A DNA stretch of 7,473 nt from an uncultured Variovorax sp. (GTDB lineage Bacteria; Pseudomonadota; Gammaproteobacteria; Burkholderiales; Burkholderiaceae_C): positions 1 to 7,473 of the forward strand of contig CAIQMJ010000032.1 of assembly GCA_903872875.1 (NCBI GenBank). The letters run 5' to 3'. Below are positions 1-6,674 of the stretch, one piece after another. The notes beneath the pieces are model-generated. The model saw only the letters and a program-made list of their open reading frames with translations. It had not been told where the DNA came from and searched no databases. A program made the position numbers and the translations under genes. Position 1 is the first letter of the stretch, and each line of letters opens with the position of its first letter.

Positions 1-347
1 AGAACAAGGTCAGCCCGCCGTTCAAGACGGCCGAGTTCGACATCCTGTTCGGCGAGGGCATCAGCCGCGAGGGCGAGATCATCGATATGGGCGTGACCGC
101 GAAGATCGTCGACAAGTCGGGCGCCTGGTACGCCTACAACGGCGAGAAGATCGGCCAGGGCCGCGACAACGCGCGTGAGTTCCTGCGCGAGAACCCCGAG
201 CTGTCGCGCGAGATCGAGAACAAGGTGCGCGAATCGCTGGGCATTCCGCTGCTGGCTGCCAATGCGGGCTCGGAAGAAGCCAAGGCCGAAGCCGACGCCA
301 AGGCGAAGGCAGAGGCCAAGGCTGCCAAGCAGGCCGCCAAGGAATAA
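1..347 (+). CDS. recA: RecA recombinase, C-terminal part (5' end outside window)
   Basis: This is the 3' end of recA; the first complete codon is at 3 and 114 residues are visible before the TAA at 345-347. RecA forms ATP-dependent filaments on single-stranded DNA, drives strand exchange and triggers LexA cleavage. The visible part holds the end of the core (FKTAEFDILFGEGISREGE) and the C-terminal domain with GAWYAYNGEKIGQG, which aligns well with E. coli RecA as I recall it. The ATP-binding Walker motifs lie upstream of the window. The last 27 residues are a low-complexity Ala/Lys/Glu tail with 6 acidic and 6 basic residues, unlike the strongly acidic E. coli tail. The stop codon directly abuts the recX start, so the two are very probably co-transcribed. 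Identity is secure; the only limit is truncation by the window edge. Confidence 0.97.
   Translation, partial: NKVSPPFKTAEFDILFGEGISREGEIIDMGVTAKIVDKSGAWYAYNGEKIGQGRDNAREFLRENPELSREIENKVRESLGIPLLAANAGSEEAKAEADAKAKAEAKAAKQAAKE
339..343 (+). promoter_or_regulatory. recX ribosome binding site inside the recA 3' end
   Basis: AAGGA lies four bases before the recX ATG and is formed by the last codons of recA (Lys-Glu). It supports the start at 348 and implies that ribosomes finishing recA cover the recX initiation site. Translational coupling is therefore likely; this is inference from position. Confidence 0.6.
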
Positions 348-806
348 ATGGATTTTGCCGCACCGTCGCTCAAGGGCCGTGCGCTGCGGCTCCTGAGCCA
401 GCGCGAGCACTCGCGCAGCGAGCTCGAACGCAAGCTCGCGAAGTACGAGGAAGAGCCCGGCACGCTCGCTGCGGCACTCGACGAACTGGCCGCCAAGGAC
501 TTCATCAGCGAAGTGCGGGTGGTTCAGTCGGTGGTGCACCAGCGCGCGCCGCGCATGGGCGCCGCGCGCGTGCGGCAGGAACTCCAGAAGAAGGGCATTG
601 CGCCGCAAGCGATCAGCGAGGCCGTCGCCGCGTTGCGCGACACCGAACTGCCGCGTGCGAGAGAGGTCTGGGCGCGCCGGTTCGACGCCCTGCCGGCCGA
701 TCAGACCGAGCGCGCGAGACAGGCGCGCTTCCTGATCGCCCGCGGTTTCGGCGGTGAAGTCGTCAGACGGGTTTTGTCGGACAAGGGCTTCGACGAAGAC
801 GCCTGA
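348..806 (+). CDS. recX: RecX, regulator of RecA
   Basis: This 152-residue protein fits the RecX family, small all-helical proteins built from tandem three-helix repeats that bind RecA filaments and usually inhibit filament extension and RecA activity in the cytoplasm. Visible hallmarks are the N-terminal GRALRLLSQREHSRSELERKL (split here as GRALRLLSQREHS at 10-22 and RSELERKL at 23-30), the central GAARVRQELQKKGI (71-84) and the C-terminal RQARFLIARGFGGEVVRRVL (124-143). Length is close to the usual 150-165 residues. The ATG at 348 follows the recA stop with no gap and has an AAGGA sequence in front, so this start is well supported. No terminator lies between recA and recX, so it should share the recA promoter, which is normally LexA-controlled and would lie upstream of the window. 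Confidence 0.95.
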   Translation: MDFAAPSLKGRALRLLSQREHSRSELERKLAKYEEEPGTLAAALDELAAKDFISEVRVVQSVVHQRAPRMGAARVRQELQKKGIAPQAISEAVAALRDTELPRAREVWARRFDALPADQTERARQARFLIARGFGGEVVRRVLSDKGFDEDA

Positions 807-850
807 GCGGGCATGCCGCGACAATCGGTGCCCGCACCGCTTCCGGTGCG
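807..850 (+). other. Two overlapping hairpins after recX
   Basis: Two perfect inverted repeats begin right after the recX stop. The first pairs GCGGGCA (807-813) with TGCCCGC (829-835). The second is a compact 7-bp stem with a CTTC loop, CGCACCG (833-839) with CGGTGCG (844-850). They share bases 833-835, so they cannot both be fully paired. No T-run follows, so this is not a canonical intrinsic terminator. It might be a weak or Rho-assisted stop, a processing site or an mRNA-stabilising structure at the end of recAX. GC-rich DNA makes chance hairpins common. Confidence 0.35.
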
Positions 851-885
851 CGTGTCGATCGCCATCCCTTGAAACCCCGCCTGCC

Positions 886-1827
886 ATGATTGTCCGGAAC
901 CGCCCCTCCGGGCTGAAGATCTTCCTTCTCTGGCGCGGTTCGATCCTGCCGCGCATCGGACCCGCGCTGCTGTTGAACGTGGTGATCGCGGTGCTCGTGA
1001 CGCTGGCGCATGGCAGCCTCGGCGCGCTCAAGATCCCGATCGGCACGGTGCCGTTCTCGCTGATCGGGTTGCCGCTCGCCATCTTCCTCGGGTTTCGCAA
1101 CAGCGCCGCCTATGACCGCTTCTGGGAGGCACGCAAGCTCTGGGGCGAGGTGATCCTGCGCGCGCGCGGTCTGGCGCGCCAGTGCCAGAGCCTGATCGAC
1201 GGCGATGGCCCGGCCGATCACCGGCGCGGCGGCCTGGACGACCTGCGCGTGCGCATGACATTGCGCGCCGCTGCCTTCGCCCATGCGCTGCGCCACCAGC
1301 TGCGCAACACCGATCCGCAGCCCGACACCCGGCCCTACCTGTGCGAGGCCGAATCGCAGGCGATGCAGGGCTTCTCCAACAAGCCGCATTTCCTGCTGCT
1401 GCGCATGGGTGCCGACCTGCAGGAGGCGGTCAAGTCGGGTCGCGTCGAGCCGTGCCTGGCGGCCAACGTCGACGACACGCTGTCGGCACTGGGCGGCGCG
1501 GCCGCTGCGTGCGAGCGCATCCGCGGTACGCCGATCCCCTTCGCCTACACACTGCTGCTGCACCGCACCGCGTACCTGTACTGCTACCTGCTGCCCTTCG
1601 GGCTGGTCGACTCGATCGGCTTCATGACACCGTTCGTGGTGCTGATCATTGCCTATACCTTCTTCGGGCTGGACGCGCTGGGCGACGAGATCGAGGAACC
1701 GTTCGGGCTGGAGCCGAACGACCTGCCGCTAGAGGCGCTGTGCCGCGCGCTCGAGATCGATCTGCGTGAGTCGGTCGGCGACACGGCGCCGCCGCCGCTG
1801 CAGCCGGTCGACTACTGCCTGCGCTGA
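886..1827 (+). CDS. Bestrophin-like (YneE/UPF0187 family) ion channel
   Basis: This 313-residue inner-membrane protein matches the bacterial bestrophin family; it resembles E. coli YneE along its length as I recall that sequence. Family members form pentameric channels; the Klebsiella homologue KpBest is cation (Na+) selective, while animal bestrophins conduct chloride. Membrane segments are expected near residues 26-43, 56-70, 220-245 and 248-264. Motifs seen are FLGFRNSAAYDRFWEARKLWG (split as FLGFRNSAAYDRF at 67-79 and WEARKLWG at 80-87), GTPIPFAYTLLLHR (214-227) and the acidic EIEEPFGLEPNDLPL (268-282). By alignment to KpBest the pore neck would be L62, I66 and F70. I chose the ATG at 886, not the in-frame ATG at 754, because only from MIVRNRPSG does the protein resemble the family, and the earlier start would overlap recX. 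No strong ribosome binding site is seen. It follows recX by 79 bp and could be co-transcribed. The conducted ion and physiological role are unknown. Confidence 0.9.
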   Translation: MIVRNRPSGLKIFLLWRGSILPRIGPALLLNVVIAVLVTLAHGSLGALKIPIGTVPFSLIGLPLAIFLGFRNSAAYDRFWEARKLWGEVILRARGLARQCQSLIDGDGPADHRRGGLDDLRVRMTLRAAAFAHALRHQLRNTDPQPDTRPYLCEAESQAMQGFSNKPHFLLLRMGADLQEAVKSGRVEPCLAANVDDTLSALGGAAAACERIRGTPIPFAYTLLLHRTAYLYCYLLPFGLVDSIGFMTPFVVLIIAYTFFGLDALGDEIEEPFGLEPNDLPLEALCRALEIDLRESVGDTAPPPLQPVDYCLR

Positions 1828-1884
1828 GCCGAGCCGTTTCCTTTCCATCACCTCCGTCCTTCCGTCGCGAAAGCATTCCGCACC

Positions 1885-3381
1885 ATGCCCTACCAAAGCC
1901 GCATCCGCCTGCCTGAACTGATGAACAAGATCACGAGCGCGGAGGCCGCGGCCGCCTGGATCCGCGACGGCATGGTGGTCGGCATGAGCGGCTTCACCCG
2001 CGCTGGCGACGCCAAGGCCGTGCCGCTCGCGCTGGCGGAGCGCGCTCGTCGCGAGCCGCTGAAGATCACGCTGATGACCGGCGCCTCGCTCGGCAGCGAT
2101 ATCGACCGCACGCTGGCCGAAGCTGGCGCGATTTCGCGGCGCATGCCTTTCCAGGCCGATCCGACGCTGCGCAACGCGATCAACCGCGGCGAGGTGATGT
2201 TCATCGACCATCACCTGTCGGAAACCGTGGAACTGCTGCGCACGCGCCAGATCCCGGGCATTGACGTCGCCGTGATCGAGGCGCTGGCCATCACCGAGAC
2301 CGGTGCCATCGTGCCGACCACCTCGATCGGCAATAGCGCCAGTTTCGCAATCCTGGCCGACAAGGTCGTCGTCGAGATCAACACCTCGCAGTCGCCGGCC
2401 CTCGAAGGGCTGCACGACATCTTCATCCCGCGGCACCGTCCGCAGCGCGAACCCATGCCGCTGATGACGCCGCACGACCGCATCGGCACTACGGCGATCG
2501 AGATTCCGCCCGAAAAGATCGTGGCGATCGTCATCACGGACAAGGCCGACAGCACGTCGACGGTGCTGCCTGCGGATGCCGAGACGGCCGCCATCGCTGG
2601 GCATCTGGTCGAGTTCTTCGGTCGCGAGGTTGCGCTGGGCCGGCTGACCGAGCGGCTGCTGCCGCTGCAGGCGGGCATCGGTACGGTGGCGAATGCGGTC
2701 ATGTCGGGACTCGCCGCCGGTCCGTTCCAGCACCTCACGATGTATTCGGAGGTGCTGCAGGACTCGACCTTCGACCTGTTCGACGCCGGCAAGCTCGACT
2801 TCGCATCGGGTTCGTCGATCACGCTGTCGCCGACGCGCGCCGCGCAGGTGTTCGGCAACCTGGAGGCCTACAAGGACCGGCTGGTGCTGCGTACGCAGGA
2901 GGTCAGCAACCATCCGGAGATCATCCGCCGGCTCGGCATCATCGCGCTCAACACGGCGCTCGAGGCCGACATCTACGGGAACATCAACTCGACGCACGTG
3001 CTGGGCACGCACATGATGAACGGCATCGGCGGCTCGGGCGACTTCGCGCGCAACGCCTACCTGTCGATCTTCGCGACCAAGTCGGTGGCGAAGGGCGGTG
3101 CGGTGTCCAGCATCGTGCCGATGGTGTCGCACGTGGACCATGTGCCGCAGGACGTCGACATCCTGGTCACCGAGATCGGCCTGGCCGACCTGCGCGGACT
3201 GGCGCCGCGCGAGCGGGCGCGCACCATCATCGCGAACTGCACGGCACAGCCTTATCGAGGCATGCTGGACGACTATTTCGAGGAAGCGGTCTCTACTCGC
3301 GGCGGACAGACGCCACACGTCCTGGAAAAGGCGCTGTCATGGCATCTGCGCTACCGCGACACGGGCCGCATGACCGACTGA
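1885..3381 (+). CDS. Succinate/acetyl-CoA transferase (acetyl-CoA hydrolase/transferase family)
   Basis: This 498-residue cytoplasmic enzyme belongs to the acetyl-CoA hydrolase/transferase family that includes Clostridium Cat1, Acetobacter AarC (succinyl-CoA:acetate) and E. coli ScpC/YgfH (propionyl-CoA:succinate). It moves CoA between carboxylic acids through a glutamyl-CoA thioester. The N-terminal domain has GMSGFTRAGDAKAVPLAL (33-50). The C-terminal domain has GIGTVANAVMSGL (264-276), MYSEVLQD (286-293) with the probable catalytic Glu289, and GIGGSGDFARNAYLS (380-394), the glycine-rich part near the active site. The length is typical. The ATG at 1885 is preferred; an ATG at 1921 is a possible alternative, since neither has a strong ribosome binding site. 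It follows the bestrophin gene by 57 bp and converges on argC. The family is clear, but the acyl partner (acetate, propionate or other) cannot be read from sequence, so I give no symbol. Its nearness to sucCD suggests an alternative route from succinyl-CoA to succinate. Confidence 0.9.
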   Translation: MPYQSRIRLPELMNKITSAEAAAAWIRDGMVVGMSGFTRAGDAKAVPLALAERARREPLKITLMTGASLGSDIDRTLAEAGAISRRMPFQADPTLRNAINRGEVMFIDHHLSETVELLRTRQIPGIDVAVIEALAITETGAIVPTTSIGNSASFAILADKVVVEINTSQSPALEGLHDIFIPRHRPQREPMPLMTPHDRIGTTAIEIPPEKIVAIVITDKADSTSTVLPADAETAAIAGHLVEFFGREVALGRLTERLLPLQAGIGTVANAVMSGLAAGPFQHLTMYSEVLQDSTFDLFDAGKLDFASGSSITLSPTRAAQVFGNLEAYKDRLVLRTQEVSNHPEIIRRLGIIALNTALEADIYGNINSTHVLGTHMMNGIGGSGDFARNAYLSIFATKSVAKGGAVSSIVPMVSHVDHVPQDVDILVTEIGLADLRGLAPRERARTIIANCTAQPYRGMLDDYFEEAVSTRGGQTPHVLEKALSWHLRYRDTGRMTD

Positions 3382-3382
3382 C

Positions 3383-3395
3383 GCCGTTGCACGGC
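3383..3395. other. Small hairpin between convergent genes
   Basis: GCCGT (3383-3387) and ACGGC (3391-3395) form a 5-bp inverted repeat in the 30-bp gap between the stop codons of the CoA transferase gene and argC. It might act as a weak bidirectional stop, but no T-run follows on either strand and so short a stem is easily found by chance. Confidence 0.2.
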
Positions 3396-3411
3396 TGCGG
3401 CCGAAAACTTG

Positions 3412-4335
3412 TCAGAGCCCCAGCATCAGTTCCAGGTTCTGCACTGCGGCACCGCTGGCGCCCTTGCCCAGGTTGTCGAGGCGCGCGATCACCACGGCAT
3501 GCCGATGGTCCTCGTTCGGGAACACGCGCAATTCGAGCTTGTTGGTGTCGTTGAGCGCCGTCGGCTCGAGCTTGCCATCGCCCGTCGGCGGCAGCACCTG
3601 CACGTACTGCCCGGGCGTGTTGCTTTTCGCATAGTGGGCAGCGAGCGCATCGTGCAGGTCGGCGGCCCTCGGCTTGCCTGGCAGGTCGTCCAGGTGCAGC
3701 GGCAACTGGACCAGCATGCCCTGCTTGAAATTGCCGACCGACGGAATGAAGATCGGCCGGCGCGTGAGGCCGGCGAACTTCATGATTTCCGGAATGTGCT
3801 TGTGCTTCAGACCCAGCGCATAGGTTTCGAAAGGTGGCGCTTCGCCCTTTTCATAAGCCTCGATCATCGTCCGGCCACCGCCCGAGTAACCGCTGACCGA
3901 TGGCAGCGCGACGGGGAAGCCGGTCGGCAGGATGCCCGCATCGACCAGCGGACGCAGGATCGCAATGGCTCCCGTGGCGTAGCAGCCCGGATTGCCGACA
4001 CGGTCGGCTTGCGCCACGGCTTGCCAATGGCCTTCGGCCAGTTCGGGGAATCCGAAAGTCCAGCGCGGATTGGTGCGGTGCGCAGTCGACGCGTCGATGA
4101 TCTTCGGCTTCGCACCAGGCAACTGGTCGATCAACGCCACCGATTCGATCGCCGCGTCGTCGTGCAGGCAGAGCACGACGAGATCCACGCTGGCCATCAG
4201 GTCGCGCTTGGCGTTCGCATTTTTTCGCAATTCGGGCGCGATGCTCACAACTTCGATCTGCGGCATCCTGGCGAGCCGCTCGCGGATCTGGAGGCCGGTG
4301 GTGCCGGCCTCGCCATCGATGAAAACCTTGGCCAT
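3412..4335 (-). CDS. argC: N-acetyl-gamma-glutamyl-phosphate reductase, short form (type 2)
   Basis: This 307-residue cytoplasmic enzyme catalyses the NADPH-dependent reduction of N-acetyl-gamma-glutamyl phosphate to N-acetylglutamate semialdehyde, the third step of arginine biosynthesis. The N-terminal dinucleotide-binding motif is GEAGTTGLQIRERL (8-21). DASTAHR (81-87), FGFPEL (94-99) and the catalytic GNPGCYATG (114-122) with Cys118 follow. SGYSGGGRTMIEAYE (148-162) and LGLKHKHIPEI (174-184) carry the conserved Gly-rich and His elements. At about 307 residues it is the shorter type 2 form; type 1 enzymes are about 335-350. The start at 4335 gives the family N-terminus MAKVFIDGEAG; no strong ribosome binding site precedes it. 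It is on the opposite strand to all its neighbours, with no other arginine genes in view. A second argC elsewhere in the genome is possible, since related bacteria often have one near other genes. Confidence 0.95.
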   Translation of the reverse strand: MAKVFIDGEAGTTGLQIRERLARMPQIEVVSIAPELRKNANAKRDLMASVDLVVLCLHDDAAIESVALIDQLPGAKPKIIDASTAHRTNPRWTFGFPELAEGHWQAVAQADRVGNPGCYATGAIAILRPLVDAGILPTGFPVALPSVSGYSGGGRTMIEAYEKGEAPPFETYALGLKHKHIPEIMKFAGLTRRPIFIPSVGNFKQGMLVQLPLHLDDLPGKPRAADLHDALAAHYAKSNTPGQYVQVLPPTGDGKLEPTALNDTNKLELRVFPNEDHRHAVVIARLDNLGKGASGAAVQNLELMLGL

Positions 4336-4376
4336 GGTGTTTGTACTCGGGAGGATCTACGTATTGACCGCGTCGG

Positions 4377-4420
4377 CAACTCGGGCTTGGTGCGGCGCAC
4401 CATGATACATTCCTGAGTTG
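4377..4420. promoter_or_regulatory. Nested inverted repeat in the argC-sucC intergenic region
   Basis: The outer arms are CAACTCGGG (4377-4385) and CCTGAGTTG (4412-4420), complementary except at one position that would be a G-U pair in a plus-strand RNA. Inside lies a perfect 6-bp dyad, TGGTGC (4388-4393) and GCACCA (4397-4402), with a GGC centre. It could be a regulator operator or a leader hairpin. It also overlaps the possible argC -10 element. No match to the E. coli-type ArgR box was recognised. Function is inference only. Confidence 0.4.
4402..4407 (-). promoter_or_regulatory. Possible argC -10 element
   Basis: On the minus strand TATCAT differs from the sigma-70 consensus TATAAT at one base, and it is directly preceded by TG, close to an extended -10. 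It lies 67 bases before the argC start. No -35-like hexamer is found at the usual distance; that position falls in the G-rich tract. This is the best candidate in the region but is not strong. Confidence 0.3.
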
Positions 4421-4421
4421 T

Positions 4422-4440
4422 CCCCCGCCCCCGCCCTCCC
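4422..4440 (-). other. Predicted G-quadruplex motif
   Basis: The minus strand reads GGGAGGGCGGGGGCGGGGG: four runs of three or more G separated by single bases. This fits the standard quadruplex pattern, and single-base loops favour a very stable parallel fold. The plus strand is the matching C-rich tract. It lies just upstream of the candidate argC -10 and 71-89 bases before the sucC start, so it could affect either promoter, or the argC leader RNA if transcription starts further upstream. The motif is plainly present; folding and function are inference. Confidence 0.65.
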
Positions 4441-4511
4441 GGCGCCGTGGCCCGCGGACAGCAAAGCCCAACCAGCTTCCGTTCTCAACCCCCCGTTCCG
4501 AGAGACACCTC

Positions 4512-5672
<1,161 letters not shown>

Positions 5673-5681
5673 GGATTAGTC

Positions 5682-6575
5682 ATGTCGATCTACATCAACA
5701 AAGACACCAAGGTCATCACCCAAGGCATTACCGGCAAGACCGGTCAGTTCCATACGGAAAAGTGCCAGGAATACGCGAACGGCAAAAACGCCTTCGTCGC
5801 CGGTGTGAACCCGAAGAAGGCCGGCGAGTCGATCTTCGGCATTCCAATCTTCGGTTCCGTCAAGGAAGCCGCGACGCAGACCGGCGCCACCGTGTCCGTG
5901 ATCTACGTGCCGCCACCCGGCGCTGCAGCCGCGATCTGGGAAGCGGTTGAAGCCGACCTGGACATGGCGATCTGCATCACCGAAGGCATTCCGGTCAAGG
6001 ACATGCTCGAAGTGCGCAACAAGATGAAGGCCAAGGAAGCCGCCGGCGGCAAGAAGACGCTGCTGCTCGGCCCGAACTGCCCCGGCCTGATCACGCCTGA
6101 CGAAATCAAGATCGGCATCATGCCCGGCCACATCCACCGCAAGGGTCGCATCGGCGTGGTTTCGCGCTCGGGCACGCTGACCTATGAAGCCGTCGCCCAA
6201 CTGACCGAGATCGGCCTCGGCCAGTCGTCGGCAGTCGGTATTGGCGGCGACCCGATCAACGGTCTCAAGCACATCGACGTGATGAAGGCCTTCAACGACG
6301 ATCCGGACACCGACGCGGTCATCATGATCGGCGAAATCGGCGGTCCGGACGAGGCTGACGCGGCCCGCTGGTGCAAGCTGAACATGAAGAAGCCGGTCGT
6401 CGGCTTCATCGCAGGCGTGACCGCGCCTCCCGGCAAGCGCATGGGCCACGCCGGCGCGCTGATCTCGGGTGGTGCCGACACGGCCGATGCCAAGCTCGCC
6501 ATCATGGAAGAGTCGGGCTTCACCGTGACGCGCAACTTCTCGGAACTCGCGAAGCTGCTGAAGGCCAAGCTCTGA
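5682..6575 (+). CDS. sucD: Succinyl-CoA synthetase, alpha subunit
   Basis: This 297-residue subunit binds CoA and carries the histidine that is phosphorylated during catalysis. The N-terminal Rossmann-type CoA-binding domain has GITGKTGQFHTE (15-26) and VIYVPPPG (73-80). Next come ITEGIP (99-104), GPNCPG (130-135) and SRSGTLTYEA (161-170). The active-site segment GKRMGHAGALISGG (251-264) holds the phosphohistidine His256, equivalent to His246 of E. coli. Glu218 in GEIGG matches E. coli Glu208, which stabilises it. The constant +10 offset shows a small insertion, rich in Lys and Ala, around residues 112-125 just before GPNCPG; the overall length is 297 against 289 in E. coli. It follows sucC by 9 bp and ends 42 bp before a strong terminator stem, so sucCD is a complete transcription unit. 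Confidence 0.98.
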   Translation: MSIYINKDTKVITQGITGKTGQFHTEKCQEYANGKNAFVAGVNPKKAGESIFGIPIFGSVKEAATQTGATVSVIYVPPPGAAAAIWEAVEADLDMAICITEGIPVKDMLEVRNKMKAKEAAGGKKTLLLGPNCPGLITPDEIKIGIMPGHIHRKGRIGVVSRSGTLTYEAVAQLTEIGLGQSSAVGIGGDPINGLKHIDVMKAFNDDPDTDAVIMIGEIGGPDEADAARWCKLNMKKPVVGFIAGVTAPPGKRMGHAGALISGGADTADAKLAIMEESGFTVTRNFSELAKLLKAKL

Positions 6576-6617
6576 GCCCCTTGGGCTGCTGAGATCCGCC
6601 ACTCCAAAAAGAGCAAG

Positions 6618-6648
6618 GCGCTCGCAATGCAAATTGCGGGCGCTTTTT
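6618..6648 (+). terminator. Rho-independent terminator of sucCD
   Basis: An 11-bp stem, GCGCTCGCAAT (6618-6628) with ATTGCGGGCGC (6633-6643), has one G-U pair and a GCAA tetraloop of the stable GNRA type. It is followed at once by five T (6644-6648). This is a textbook intrinsic terminator, 42 bases after the sucD stop. An A-run at 6606-6610 could give limited activity in the other direction. Confidence 0.93.
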
Positions 6649-6662
6649 GCCATAGATAACAG

Positions 6663-6668
6663 AGGGGA
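6663..6668 (+). promoter_or_regulatory. Ribosome binding site of the TerC-family gene
   Basis: AGGGGA lies six bases before the ATG at 6675. It is one of the better Shine-Dalgarno sequences in the window and fixes this start. It sits only 15 bases after the T-run of the sucCD terminator. Confidence 0.75.
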
Positions 6669-6674
6669 AGACAC

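Noticed and set aside
754..885. An upstream in-frame start that would lengthen the bestrophin protein by 44 residues
   Set aside because: The extension overlaps recX, has no similarity to the family N-terminus, and is rich in Arg, Cys and Pro, as expected for non-coding frame.
1729..3318. A 529-codon open frame on the minus strand across the CoA transferase gene
   Set aside because: It is antisense to a clear enzyme gene, its product is Arg/His/Asp-rich with no recognisable fold, and long antisense frames are expected in GC-rich DNA.
4364..4392. TTGACC as a -35 box for sucC
   Set aside because: At 17 bases downstream the sequence is TTGGTG, a poor -10, and other spacings are no better.
6576..6674. 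A yybP-ykoY type manganese riboswitch before the TerC-family gene
   Set aside because: The gap is only 99 bases and is largely filled by the sucCD terminator; no riboswitch core was recognised.
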